A program made the position numbers and the translations under genes. The notes beneath the pieces were generated by a model that was not told the DNA's origin, did no database searches, and saw only the letters and a list, made by a program, of their open reading frames with translations. DNA of 64,000 nucleotides from Platycnemis pennipes (lineage: Eukaryota > Arthropoda > Insecta > Odonata > Platycnemididae): assembly GCA_933228895.1 (NCBI GenBank), contig OW121851.1:127519624-127583623 (forward strand), given 5' to 3'. Below are positions 34,801-46,449 of the stretch, piece by piece; positions within the stretch are counted from its first letter, which is position 1, and the number at the start of each line of letters is the position of its first letter.

Positions 34801-35600
34801 TGAGTTTCATTCAAGTGCAGGGGGATGTGACATGTTGTGTAAGGCGTCATCAGTATTTATGATTTTCAATCGTAATATGAACCTGATTTCCCACTTATAA
34901 GATCCGACGGCGTGGTAGACATGTGGGTCTTGCGTTGGGAGCGGTGGTTCTGTCACAGGTGGGTGATTTTTCGGGCACCAGGCCTTCTTGGAAAAATAAT
35001 TTGCAGCACTGAGAAAGATTCTACCACCCCTTTTTTGATGAAAGGATTTTACTCGCTGTGCAGTGGGATGAAATCGCAAAAAATGGCCAAAATTCCAAAA
35101 TTGGTTTTTTTCAGCCCGGACTTTGACACTTAACGTGCTGATTTTCCATTGATTGGTAAATTTGGTTTTGCATACCATTTTTTCTGGGTATCACGCATTA
35201 ACCATTTATATGGGATCAAATTTGATCAATTTTTACAAACATCTGCCTCCTTCAATTTTCTATGAAGATGTATAAAATCAACCTGATGATGAACCTTGGA
35301 ACACACTTGGGGGCAAAACACAATACCGTTATGTAGAATGAAGATATAAAACAAAATGGTGGAACCTATTTTCAGTCAATTTTTGTTTTCGTGCAGGAAA
35401 ATCATATTGCATCGGACATTGAACGAAGTTGCATCGTACTACACAAAGTAACTTGCATCACAAGACTCTATAAAGTATCCTGAGTTAGAACCCGTTGAGA
35501 ACTTTTGCGACCGTTTGCGACGCCGAAAGTAAAATCGGTTTTTTGATAGCACGGAGTAGCCCGCTCCTGTCCGTTGGCAACCGGGTATACAATTTTAAAT
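31810..35600. other. No gene; GC-rich patch at 32280-32870
   Basis: Only the GC-rich patch supports a long frame (142 codons, 32449-32877), which begins at a non-ATG codon and has no recognisable domain. A tRNA-like stretch near 32205-32290 is too irregular to call. The rest is AT-rich. Confidence 0.4.
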
Positions 35601-35605
35601 ATGCA

Positions 35606-35730
35606 GTCTAGACTAATATATTAATTATATCCTTTTAAGTGCATGATATGTAGTAAATGTTTGGTGAGAATTCACCCCCTGCCACACACCTTTGAGGTGG
35701 CTTGCAGGGTATTATGTAGATGGAGATGCA
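35606..35730 (+). mobile_element. LINE 3' UTR end and tail
   Basis: The last ~125 bp of subfamily A: ACTAATATATTAATTATATC, GATATGTAGTAAATG, CACCCCCTGCCACACACC, GAGGTGGCTTGCAGGGT and GTAGATGGAGATGC. The hairpin bases are intact. Confidence 0.75.
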
Positions 35731-36439
35731 TACAAAGTCGAGGCTAGCATGCTTATGTGCTATGGTATCAGAAAATTTTGCTATGGTTATTTTCATGCTC
35801 GTCGTCGTCCTTGTAGTAGCGTTAGAATTTGCAACCTAATTGATTTGAATTGTATTTGCCAACGTTTACAAGAAAAGGGAGTAGCAGTAGTTGGGCCCTG
35901 TTGCTGTGGCAAAGATGTATAATTGTAGGTGTAGATGATACAGTAGTATACAAATGTATATACTTAAGTAACGCTTGATAAATATCTGAATGCAATCATT
36001 TTCCAGCAATGAACCTGTAATCGTAGTTGAAACAGAGAGAACGTCATCAATAAGAAATGACTGTCAGAAATGAAATATTTTTCGTGCATGCCGCCAATAT
36101 CTCTCGCTTGAAGACGCACACATGATAAGCACAAATTACCTTACCATTTTTCTATGAACTACTTAAAGTAATTTAATTGATCGCTTTATCTAGAATTTTG
36201 GCCACAGCTCTAACGTTCTTTCTTCTACGGTCTGTTTCCACTCAGCTTCAATCTTACCTCGCGAGTTTTCGGCCGAATTGATCAGAAATAAAATGACTGC
36301 TGTGTTATTTCTTTCCGCCTCCGCGGTGTTCTTTTCTTCCAGTTCCAACTCTTACCGTGACAACCTTGGTCTCTTTCTTCTTTCAAATAAATCCAAACCG
36401 GCGGATAAAAAAAAAGTTCCCGTTTTACCCATTAGCGCC

Positions 36440-36770
36440 CTATAACACACCAATCAGGCGACCCTTCAACCCGCCACTCCCCCCACCCTCCTAACTCCAG
36501 CCCTTCGACGGAGTGTATATCGTCCGGGTTTCTGCCGTTCGCTCCTTTTCATTCACTTTTTCCCCTTCTCACACTTCGAGGCGACATCGATCCGAAACTG
36601 GTCGCCGACCAATTAGAAGGACACACGGAGCCCTTCCGCTCCCCAACGCTCTACTCTCATTTTTTTTTCTCGTTGCAACCTGTCGTCCCCTCTCCCGGCG
36701 CCTCAACTAGCGCCCCCACCCCTCTCTCCTTCATTCCCCCCCAACCCCGGCTTGGGAACTCCCGCCACCC
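36440..36770. other. GC-rich, C/T-skewed patch
   Basis: C/T-rich on the plus strand with several CpGs around 36520-36650. No recognisable product. Confidence 0.4.
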
Positions 36771-37154
36771 ATCTTCTTAACTCTACTATTGCCACAAATT
36801 CACACAAGGTCAAGCCAAATGCAAATGTACGCTTACCACTAGATTGTAAAAGGTTTCAAATCTTATTTTCTTTTAAGTACATACAATCGATTATTTAAAA
36901 TATTTCTCTCCATTATCCATTTTCCAACCTTACATCCCTATATCGAGTCATAATTGATATTTCACACTATTTTTAAGAGAAATTAATTTCTAGTTTCATT
37001 GTAACACGCCACTTTTAAGTATTATTGAATATTATGCAATAAAAATAAACTATTTATAAATAATTTCTCTGAAAAACTGAGGAAAATTGTAATTGAAATT
37101 TATTATAGGTTAATTCCACCTCTCAAGCATTAGCATGTATTGCATTTTTATGTC

Positions 37155-37205
37155 TCCATGGTACCATACACGCTATCGCGAGGATGTGTAGCAAGGAGAT
37201 TTAGC
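37155..37205 (-). mobile_element. Possible LINE tail, strongly diverged
   Basis: Read on the minus strand it gives CTCCTTGCTACACATCCTCG followed by GATAGCG and GGTACC, which fits the spacing of the conserved tail but lacks the GTAGATG end. Weak call. Confidence 0.3.
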
Positions 37206-37489
37206 CTACTTGTGGCCCCATGCGACGTGACACACGATGAAGAAAAACACAGCACCCCTACCTGAGGTGAAATTCAGTTTCCAGTTAGGCACGTTATACA
37301 CCTGATTAACTCAGCTGGTAGGTCATTTATAAAATGTTCATTATTATTGAAATCAGTAACGTCTAGAATTTCCTTACGCCATAGCATTAGTTACTAAACT
37401 CTTCCGTTGCTTCGGTTCAAATCCTACCGTTTGTATTGTTATTATATTATGTGAAGTTAGTAGTTTATTTGCCGTCTGCTTGATGGTAG

Positions 37490-37625
37490 GCCTGGGGGGT
37501 GTGCTTGAGTAGTTCGAGATTGATTTCGGTACGGAATAATCCCGAACACAATGTAAAAACATACGAGTGAGTCCTTAGTTACGTACCGGAATCAATCCCT
37601 AGCGATTCAAGCACACCCCCCCTGG
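37490..37625. mobile_element. Foldback element, ~43-bp arms
   Basis: Left arm 37490-37533 (CCTGGGGGGTGTGCTTGAGT and on through GATTGATTTCGGTAC) pairs with 37582-37625 (GTACCGGAATCAATCC through CAAGCACACCCCCCC), with a few mismatches, around a ~48-bp loop. TTGATG lies a few bases outside each arm and may be a remnant of a target duplication. No coding capacity. Confidence 0.6.
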
Positions 37626-37778
37626 TTGATGACAGTTTAGTTCACCAAATACTAACTTCTACAGAGAGTTTAATTCACACATCAGAATAGGGGGGCAGTT
37701 GCAATCCCTGTGGCACGTGCGGTTTCCAAGTAAGGTGTGGTACCCAGAAAATAACGTAACATGTGTTTAGCTGTCAAA

Positions 37779-37850
37779 AGGCCTCTCCGGGAATTCAAAC
37801 CCGGACTTAAAGTAAGTAGCCTCTACCTTCTGAGCTACCTCGCTACCGTA
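37779..37850 (-). mobile_element. tRNA-like sequence (SINE head or tRNA pseudogene)
   Basis: On the minus strand: GTAGCTCAGAAGGTAGAG is a near-perfect tRNA A box and D arm, and CCGGGTTTGAATTCCCGG forms a perfect 5-bp T stem with a 7-base loop. The region between them is too short for a normal anticodon arm plus variable loop, and the ends do not pair as an acceptor stem. A functional tRNA is therefore unlikely. Confidence 0.6.
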
Positions 37851-37999
37851 ATGGCCAAGCCGAGTTGAACACTAATATTACGGCTGATTCTATCGATACG
37901 AGTAAAAAATTAGTGATTCCTCAAAAACGAGATTTCTAGGAAAGAAACTATCTGTATAAAAAGGTTATCGTATAATATTTTCGCTCCCAATGTGTGCAT

Positions 38000-40100
38000 A
38001 TGATTTTTAAACCTTCCAATCATGCATTGGCTTCCTCTCGTTGTCTCCCTGGCTTTATTCCCAACCCCTCAGTCCTCCCCTCTGCTCGCTGGTGTAATTT
38101 ATTCGAGGGATTTCTCGCTTCTCCCCCTACTCCCCCAACCGCCAAAACAGGGCTCGTGTGCGGCTTTTGGGGATGGAAGCTAATTATGACTTTTTTCTCT
38201 CTGAGATTTCTTCCTCCAGGAGTTCGTTTCATTTTGTGTCCTCACAGAGACACCCCCCACCCCATCCCACCTCAGCATCTCATCAGGCATTTCAGAGCGA
38301 CGGAATGAAGAAGTAATTCGCTACCCCTTCCGATTCACAACCCTCTCCCATCTACCACAGACCCTTCTGCCTTGTGTCCTCACTCACTTCCCCGCTTTCA
38401 GATCTGTATCCCACTACCGAGTCTCCAATGAACCCACTTTCGACTTTCCCAGTGGAAAGGCCACATGGTTTTCTCAATCTACTCGCCTAATTAGCTGCTT
38501 TTTCCCGATTATTTCTCTTCGCTTAAGCATCTCTGTCCTACTCTGATTTGCGTAAAGGATGTAAGCATAATAATCCTCACATTTTCCCACATTTTAAATT
38601 TTTTCACACACCATTACACATTTAATATTGATATATTGTGTGCATATATTTCTTTTGTATTAATTTATCATTATTTAATTCCTATAAGTATATTCTTCAT
38701 TGAGTTTTTAAACCGCAGATTGTGATTGTTTTAGGTATTGACCACTATATGATTTATATATTTATTTTGACGAGGGGTTAGATAGCAGAAGGGACAGTTT
38801 TGTCTCAATCTCGCCCCAATAAAGACCTTTTTTTATTATTATTATTATTCTTTTAAACTCAGATGATACCCCTTCCCTACCTCCTAATTCATGAAACCAA
38901 AGTATTTAGTCTCGATTGTCTATTGTATCCTTCCATGCTCGTTAAAATGTGTATAAATGAAGGAGTAACTGCTTTTTAGGTTTATGGGCTTAGTTTTATT
39001 TAAAAGAATAGCTATATGGTCGAAGGATTATAAAAAGTAATTACCGCCAGCATTCCAGAGACTGGTTAATATAGTTAGGACTTAACCTCGCATGAAATGT
39101 GCTGGTAAAGTTCCTTATAATTAATTCGGATGCGGTGCGCTCAACTTCGACTGGAAAAAAAGGTGACGTATTTAGTGCAGAAAGCACCGCGCACCCAGTC
39201 AATATTCTGATTAAATCCGCGAGACGCAAACTGCTTTCACCAGCCGTGATTAGCCGCTTCATCCATCCGTTCGTTCCGGTGGAGTGGTTTCCTCACGCGC
39301 AATCACCGTTTCACTCTCATTTTGGTCGCTCGCTCGGTTCTCGAGTTCGAATCGCCTTCCTCCCACAGCATTCCCACGGTATCTCTCCCTCCCACCTCGT
39401 CCCCACTCTGCGTCGAAACCTTTCCCGCCTCAGAGGTCATGCATACGTAACGCGTTCGTTCTTTAATCACCTTCCAAAATTAACAGGTCATTGCTCCACA
39501 TCGCGGGGAATTAATTTGTCCCACCTACCTCCTCTCAACGATAGTCAATATGCATTGTTATCGACCGCAACATTTATTTTTTATTTCTCAAACCTTCCTT
39601 GCAGCCTCACCACCGCGAAGTTAATTAACCCCTTCTTTGAGGCCGAATATTTCCGATATTGTGCATACTTTCCTACTCGACTCGCTTCGCGATGAAAGCT
39701 TTGACCATTAGGAGAACGGGAGATTGAGGAGGGGGAAGGCGAATGAGAGGTAATGAGGAAAGCCAAGAAGTGTGTTTGGAATGTGGTGAATGATTTTTGC
39801 GGGAAAAATATCAGTATTATTCGAGTCCGTCGATTTCTTTCCCGTTCCTCCCTCCCGTAAGGATGTGATTTGGGGGATCATCGAAGAATCAGGTGTTCCA
39901 CTCAGGAGAAGGCTGTGTCACTGGGTGAGTGGTCGCCTTCATTAAAATAGAATTTGGAGCTTGCGGATTCCAATTTGTCACTTTGAATGCAGAAAGGTTT
40001 CTGCTGAGGGGAGACGGTTTCAGAAATCGGGATTGGACTCTGTGAATTCTGTACTATAGTTTATTTCACTTAAACCTATGTCCAAGTATACAAGCAATCG
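38000..40100. other. No gene; GC-richer at 38020-38470 and 39180-39500
   Basis: The longest frame in the window (198 codons, 39099-39695) lies here, but it contains no ATG, begins at GTG, and has no recognisable domain. An (ATT)n run occupies 38831-38849. Confidence 0.45.
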
Positions 40101-40109
40101 CAATGGTGT

Positions 40110-40178
40110 TCGGCAGAGGTTCGGCAGGCAAGCTACCACACACCTTTGTGGTGGCTTGCATTGTATTATGTAGATGTA
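40110..40178 (+). mobile_element. LINE tail fragment
   Basis: CTACCACACACCTTTGTGG, TGGCTTGCATTGTATTATG and GTAGATGTATC: the terminal ~65 bp of subfamily A and nothing upstream. Confidence 0.65.
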
Positions 40179-40424
40179 TCTCATCATCAGATGCCAACCA
40201 TTCAACTAAAGGTCATTTTTACCGATTTTCTGGTCGAATTCACGTGGAATGACCCATATATAGATTTTTTCAATTTTTTCTTGCTAATTTATATTTTAAA
40301 AATATATGGAGTAGCCAGCACCTGGAAAACGGGCAGTAAAGTTTGTGTGCTCACACACACAGTGGCTCTGACTAATCTATCGCTCGTAATCGCTCGTATC
40401 ACCCACGCATACCACCTAAAACGT

Positions 40425-40471
40425 TCTCGCGTACCACCAGTGGTACGCGCACCACCGGTTGGGAACCCCTG
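40425..40471 (-). mobile_element. hAT-type transposon end
   Basis: On the minus strand the segment starts CAGGGGTTCCCAACC, a typical hAT terminal inverted repeat (CAGGGGT/CAGNGGT type), and continues with the subterminal palindrome CGCGTACCAC-TG-GTGGTACGCG (40429-40450). The opposite end and an 8-bp duplication could not be located, so the element is a fragment or its other end has decayed. Confidence 0.55.
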
Positions 40472-40479
40472 CTCTATAT

Positions 40480-42860
40480 ATTGATTTCATAGGAGACCTA
40501 CCTAATGAAATCTTTCCGCTAACTTTTCTCCAGACGGCCATCTTAAGGGTGCTGGTTGAATGATAAAATCGCTGGAATGTTGGTATAGGGAAGGAAACAT
40601 AATAGGCCGTAATAAGTACACTTCTATATTTCATTTCCTTTGCAAGTTTCGAAGTGCGTTTAAGTCATTACCAAGAGGTATCTTGGCAATAACACAGTGT
40701 ACGTATAAATGGGTTAAGCCAGTGAATAATTCCTAAAGGTTTCTAAATTAGGAATTATAATAATTTCAATATATTTATTAAGACAAAAAGACTTTAAAAA
40801 AATACAACTTATAAAACACAGCTCTTAAGACCCGGATTTAGTCCGAATTACCGTCATCACTAGGTGAATAAAACGTGGTGCAAACTCTCTATATGTAGCC
40901 ATTAGTAACCGGAGTGGAGGTGATGTGGGTGGAGAGGGGAGGGTTTATTGTCATCGGTCAATCATGGGTGACTGTGGGTCGATCCGGAAGTTGAGTTGTG
41001 ATACTACAAGAGTTTCGGGGTTTTGCAGGGAGAAGCAACTGCTTTCAGGATGCGGGGGAGGCGAGAAACTAACACCTGCTAGTTGATGGATCTGATTTCA
41101 GGGTCACCTGTTTTCTTTAAGATTTCTAATTGCTCGCGGAAATTTCTCAGACTGTTTTTAACACACTTTGTTTTCCCTCACTCTTCTTATAGTTTTTTTT
41201 GCATTGCCACTCTATTTATCCTGGTTATTTTCATACTATTTCTTTGCTCAGTTAAATGCATTTATTCAGAATAAGGTTCATTGCAATTTATTTCAAACAA
41301 CGACTCCACTCATGCCGGTCAGAAACGCTTTGTGCGGAGCAACTATAAAGTGCATATGAGGCAACACAAAGCTTCCGAAGAAATAGTTTACTTTGTAAGC
41401 CACAACTTTTATCCTAGTTGGCCATTGCACTAACGCGTTAAATACTTATTGAGACTGTTATGTAGAAGCAAAGTAAGAAAAACAGCTACAACCCCCATTG
41501 TAAATAATTATTTTCACCGCGATGTCGTTCACGAGCGTTATTTTCTTTATCACATGCCTTTTTTGCGGTCTATGATGGCACCGAAATACGGAATAAATGT
41601 GTGCATGACGACTGTAATGAGGACATCATCGGAAGAGGAGTTAAAAGCGCTGCGGTGCTTGCAATAGAGCCACTAATAAGGATGCCACTTGGGAAGACAA
41701 TCAGAAGAAATCTAAGGTCCTAATATGAAAGAGGATTGAAGTCAAAAGGGGTTTTACAGTACTAATGGAGGGAGGGAGTAAATGGCCTGGTGGTATGGAT
41801 CACCTTCTTTGGAAGCAGCAATACAAAGAAGACGATCAACTGATATCAACAGTGAGGTAGTGTAAGATAAGAAGCCGTTCGTGATGAAGAGGCCACTACT
41901 CTGCTTAAAAGAAAATGCGCTTAAGAAAAATGACGCAGTGGTTTAAAGCCTTCTGATGCAGTGAGGCACACGAATAATGAAGCTAAAGCTAATGAATTGG
42001 GAATAATGAAGCTAAAATGACGGAAATCCTCAAGGACTTGATCCGAAGGCGGGCATTCAATATGAAATGGGCAAATAAAGTGAACAAATTCAAGGATTGA
42101 GCGAATACCTTCCTTAAATATAGAGCTCAAAGGAAAATGTTTTTCTGTGTGGTGCTATTCTCCGGAAGTGCCCTTACAGAGTAGAATTTAATTGATTCAA
42201 GGCCTAAGGTACTCGCTCACCCGACTACAGCCAACAAAATTTTCTCTTTTGACATGCGGCCACGAACCATGCTCTCACATATATTTTTTATAGTATTTGC
42301 ACAAAAAAACGTATGGTGGATGCGTCTTGTAAGCAAAGTTTCCTTACCTTAAGGCAAACAAAATCCTCACTCAGGAGGAAAGTGGAGCCAGAGTTCTCTT
42401 GCGAGTTTAACCTAGAAAGTTCGCAGCTTCTAGATACACGTAGCTAGCTGGTCAACTTTAGTAATTAACAGTCTTACTTATGATTGGTGCTTTGAATCCC
42501 TTAAGGAACAGAGTTAGCCCTTTGATTCCCCCAACATATATAGTGCATCATCCGTAATAAAAAAGATATTGGACTTCAAATATTCAATAATAACTACACT
42601 GTTTTATGCATAGAAAAGGGAGAGGTAACCGAACGTCGTTTTCACACTCATATTACCCTTAATTCTTGAATTGAACAAGTAAACTAATAACATAACAGTG
42701 GGAAGATACTCGAGGAAAGAAATAATCTGGATAAATATTTATAAATTTCAGTACATGGCCCTTTATTACATTCAGTACATGGTATTTATAAATTTCAGTA
42801 CATCTATTATTAAAACATACTGAAATATCACCGTCTACCATTAGTTTACTTCATTGAATA
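40480..42860. other. Stretch without recognisable features
   Basis: Short frames only. AATAATGAAGCTAAA is repeated at about 41972 and 42002; this is a local duplication. Confidence 0.45.
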
Positions 42861-42867
42861 AAAGGAT

Positions 42868-43203
42868 ATTTTAATCATCATCATTGGTCACCTATGATTG
42901 GTTTGAAGCAGCTCTCCACTCGATTTTCCTTCGGCCAACCTGTTCATATTAACGTATTTCCTCTCTTTTATATCCTCCATAGCCTGTTCCATATATTTCA
43001 TACGACAACTTTTCCATTTACACCCGTTAATTTTTCCTTTGACAATTGTCTTCATCATGCCATCGTCTCTTAAGATATCACCGATTAAGCTGTCCCGTCT
43101 TCTTTTTAAAGTTTTGAGCAGACTTCTCTTTTTCCCCACTTTTCTTTAGACTTTTTCTTCATTTGTCACTTGGTTGATCCATTTTATCTTCATCAATCTG
43201 GAT
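42868..43203 (-). pseudogene. RTE-type LINE C-terminus, minus strand
   Basis: The minus strand reads MKIKWINQVTNEE, GKKRSLLKTLKRRRDSLIGD, ILRDDGMMKTIVKGKINGCK, MKYMEQAMEDIKERKYVNMN and RLAEGKSSGELLQTNHR before a stop. This is an almost continuous 83-codon piece plus a shifted start. It is the typical last ~110 residues of an RTE-type reverse transcriptase, ending in the GATGATGAT 3' terminus (42868-42885). The copy is 5'-truncated in the thumb region. It provides the intact reading through the site that is interrupted at 12.2 kb. Confidence 0.85.
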
Positions 43204-43334
43204 ATTTTAACATTGGTGCTAAATTATTCCTGCCGACATTTATCGGCTATTGATAATATGAGTTTAAGCCTTTGGAGCGAAAACGAGCGTCATATAATAG
43301 CCTAATTTTGAAATCCGTAGTTTTCCGGATATAA

Positions 43335-43432
43335 AAGAATTACGTGAATATGAAGAGGTTGGCCGATAGAAGAATCGAGTGGAGGGCTGCGTCAAACCAA
43401 TCATAGGATTGTTGACCGATGATGATGATGAA
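43335..43432 (+). mobile_element. RTE-type LINE 3' end
   Basis: Reads NYVNMKRLADRRIEWRAASN-like blocks (TACGTGAATATGAAGAGG, then GAGGGCTGCGTCAAACCAAT), AGGATTG and a (GAT)n end. It lies about 130 bp from the start of the minus-strand copy, the two pointing away from each other. Confidence 0.75.
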
Positions 43433-43689
43433 CATTTTAACTAAGTCTACTTTTTATTTTATTCAATTTCAGGGTCTTTCTTTCTTGAAATTAGTCATTA
43501 TATAGGACGCACTATGACGCTATTTGAAAACGTTACCCTTTTAAGTGATCTATGTTTCCTATTACTCACTTTCTATTTTTTTCTTACGCCCCTCGTGCTG
43601 CTACATTTTATATTATTTATTCACCATCTTCTTGCTGGGGTTTGGGAGGATCGCAAGTCTCAATCTCGCGCAAATGAAAATTAAGGCAA

Positions 43690-44030
43690 TTTGTTTGGCT
43701 CCCCCCTTCGACCTCACAATTCAAGATTCCGCTCCGCCCTTAGCCCCCTAATCCTCGCAATGGCCTCGGCGATGGCGCATCCCCGCCCTCTAACTACGCT
43801 ACTGCCTGCGATCCCATTTCGGGCACACACTCTCCCCTCACGTGCCCCAGCTCTGTCTCCGACACCACCCATGCCCCCCCCCCACCCCACCATCGCTCTT
43901 GCTTTATTGCGCTACCTGCAACGCCGGCTACCTTCCTCGCCCGCGCCGACGATCTCCTGAACCAAACCAGCCGCCCTGAGCCACTTCCATCCACTCCTCT
44001 CATTTTCGCCTTTCCCATCGTGTGCCTCTT
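43690..44030. other. C-rich patch
   Basis: Strong C skew on the plus strand, with runs of C near 43873-43895 and CpGs. It is bounded on the right by a LINE. No recognisable product. Confidence 0.4.
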
Positions 44031-44032
44031 AT

Positions 44033-44577
44033 CATTTGGAAAATGGGGAAACACTGTCAGATCGTAGGTTAAAGTACAGATTGAATCTCCTGCAGAAATT
44101 TAAATTTAATAGCTTTACTGAAGATGTTAGGTATATTTTATAAATCCCTACGTATTATGCCAGGTATGATCAGATAAACAAGATTAGAGAGAGATTGTCA
44201 TACTGAATGTTATTTTTCCCGCGAACCATAAGAGAGCACAATCGGCAGAATAGAAAAGGGTTGTGTAGGTAAAAAATGGCTCGAGTAGTCTGAAGTGATC
44301 GATGCATGTTTGAGCATTACTTGCACAAGCATGCTAGGGAAATGCCGATAAATATATTTAGGATAGTGTTTTTCTAACCAGTAATCAATTCATTAACGTT
44401 TAGTTTCTAACCACTTAGTCGCACGTGACTCTTATAACGAACACCTCTCCATGAAGCAGTATCATATTATTGCTCTTATTTGCTTATAAGTAGTGCATGT
44501 ATGGTGATCTTTACCCCCTGCCATTCACCCTCACTGTGGCTCGCAGGGTATTAAATAGATATAGAGGTAGATGTAGA
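44033..44577 (+). pseudogene. Jockey/CR1-like LINE 3' end, subfamily B
   Basis: The coding blocks are equivalent to SERRLKYRLNLLQKFKFNSF and DDVRYIL, YYAR-DQINKI, FPRTIREHNRQ, in mixed frames. A ~300-bp 3' UTR and a tail with CACCCTCACTGTGGCTCGC follow. The end is an expanded GATATAGAGGTAGATGTAGA repeat. Confidence 0.7.
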
Positions 44578-44663
44578 TTTGGCGGTGGAGCGCAGTAAAT
44601 TCAATGATTTCACTCTGTCATTTAAAAAAGTTTCAAGGATGAGATATCGAGGAGTAAAAAGAG

Positions 44664-44790
44664 AATTTCTATCTGGGAAGCCGAGCAACCAACGATGGTA
44701 TGAGGAAGAAAGGAAGAGAAATTACAATAGTAAAGACGACCAGAGCATCCTGCAGGAATTCCAGTTCCAGTTCGTAATTCCAAGGCGATA
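44664..44790 (+). mobile_element. Possible short RTE-type fragment
   Basis: TATCTGGGAAGCCGAGCAAC CAACGATGG reads YLGSRATNDG, like YLGSRVTSDG in the 45.8 kb copy. Downstream similarity fades after about 15 codons. Confidence 0.4.
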
Positions 44791-44999
44791 GCTTCCCTGC
44801 CATTTAAAGAAAAGGCTACTTCTTAACGTAGCTCATTTCACGATTTTTTTGCCAGTTTTTGTAGCTGTAGGAATTTTCACTAGAGAACTAACTGCCAAGA
44901 TAATATTGACCATTGAATAAATAAAGATAAGCTAGTAGCCGTATTAATGTAGTCATAATTGTTTGATTCAGCCGAGAGTTCAGAAACACTTCCTGTTTG

Positions 45000-45450
45000 G
45001 AGGGTCCCACATTTTTCTTCCTTCCCTTTCTCCCGTCTCCAACCTCGGCAGACGTACCCAAAATGGGCATGGAAGGGTGTTCAGGGATCGTTCTCACTCG
45101 TCGTAAAAAAAGGGGAGCAAGCAGGCAGGGCCTCACTCTTTTGGCCCCTTTCCAGAAAGAAAAGCCATTCAGGGTTTTGGGGTGGGACTGGAGCAACAGG
45201 CTGTGTGCGCCTTATTATCGTCAGGGTCACATGGGATGAGACGCCGAGTGGAGCAGTCCACGGAAGAAAGGACAAACTTCGCGTTTTACTGGAGAGGGAT
45301 TGGGTCGGGGTCGGGTCTCTGAGGCGCCGTGAGGGAACGACGCTAACGGAAGAGAGAGAGTATGGGAAGTGTGGGATGATTCGAGAAAAGAAACTTCTCT
45401 CGGAGAGCTGAAGAGGGAAGGCAGAAGGCTTATCAGGGAAGCAAGCGTGG
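45000..45450. other. GC-rich patch
   Basis: GC-rich with CpGs; plus-strand frames of 80-150 codons overlap each other in different frames and with minus-strand frames, indicating compositional openness. No recognisable family. Confidence 0.4.
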
Positions 45451-45555
45451 CCATAGGATGGGGTGGAGGAGCAGAAGGTATTTTAGAGGCAGAAGAAACG
45501 TTGGTTGGGAGAAAATGAAAACGGATGTCCTAAGAATATTTGTTCGTCAATTGGA

Positions 45556-45573
45556 GACTGTCTTAAGACAGTC
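45556..45573. repeat. Perfect 18-bp palindrome
   Basis: GACTGTCTTAAGACAGTC reads the same on both strands. Its biological role is not evident. Confidence 0.7.
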
Positions 45574-45727
45574 AACTCTAAATATTTAGTGAAATTGCGT
45601 CGGGATTTAATCATGAACGAGTTCACAAAAATACTCATGGTCAATGGCCTAGATGAAGTTGAGTTTGGTGGATTGTTTAAATGACGACTTTGAGTTACCT
45701 CGTAAATAATATTAAAGTACATGGAAA

Positions 45728-46442
45728 AGACAATGGCCAGATATCACCTTAAGATAAATAAAAAGCAAACTAAAGTATTAGTATGCAGTAGGAGAAAAGA
45801 AGCATGGTGAATGCTATACTGGAAAAAGAAAAAATTGAGGAGGTGGAAGAGTTCTGTTACCTGGGAAGCCGGGTAACCAGCGATGGACGAAGTACAAAAG
45901 AAATTTCCAGTAGAATTGCCCAGACGAAAAGGATATTTTTTCAAGCGAGGATTCTGCTTACTGATGCAAATACAGGCGTGGAAGTGAGGAAACATTTCAT
46001 TAGAGCATACTTCTGGAGCATGCTACTATATGGCGGTGAAGAGCAGTAGAGAAAGCAGCAGCAGAGAAGTCAAGACTGGAAGAATTCAAATTGTGGTGCT
46101 ACCAAACGATGATGAAGATAAAATGGATCGACCGAGTTAAAAACGACGTAGTACTAAGAAGAGTGGGAGAAAATGAAAATCTGCTGAAAATTCTAAAAAG
46201 AAGATGGAACAACTTAATCGGCCATATCTTAAGACGCGATGGCCTGATGAATAAAATCGTCGAGGGGAAAGTGAACAACGGGAAGATTGGAAAAGGCAGG
46301 CGTCGTATGAGATACATGGAGCAAGTTGTGAAGGATTTAAAAGAGAAAATTATGTTAAAAGGGAGAGGTTAGCCAATAGGGGGGATCTATTGGGGGGATG
46401 CGTCAAACCTATCTTAGGATTGTCAACCGATGATGATGATAA
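45728..46442 (+). pseudogene. RTE-type LINE C-terminus, longest copy of this part
   Basis: In order: KINKKQTKVLVCSRRKEA, a frameshift at about 45804, then VEEFCYLGSRVTSDGRSTKE, ISSRIAQTKRIFFQARILLT, GVEVRKHFIRAYFWSMLLYG. A stop at 46047-46049 and a shift lead to RLEEFKLWCYQTMMKIKWID, VVLRRVGENENLLKIL, NNLIGHILRRDGLMNKIVEG and RRRMRYMEQVVKDLKEK. The 3' end GGATTGTCAACC and (GAT)n is complete. Motif order and spacing follow the RTE-type carboxyl domain after the RT core; the core itself is absent. Only two clear disruptions in ~210 codons, so it is younger than the copies at 11.8 and 13 kb. Confidence 0.85.
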
Positions 46443-46449
46443 AGTTAGG

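Noticed and set aside
35898..35938. Possible second LINE tail (ending GTAGGTGTAGATG)
   Set aside because: Only the simple GTAGATG-like end matches; the hairpin and C-rich block are not convincing.
37779..37850. Functional tRNA gene on the minus strand
   Set aside because: A and B boxes and T arm are good, but the anticodon region is too short and no acceptor stem forms; it was called tRNA-like or SINE instead.
39099..39695. 198-codon plus-strand frame, one of the longest in the window
   Set aside because: It starts at GTG, contains no ATG, has no recognisable domain, and lies in a GC-richer patch; no splice signals mark it as an exon.
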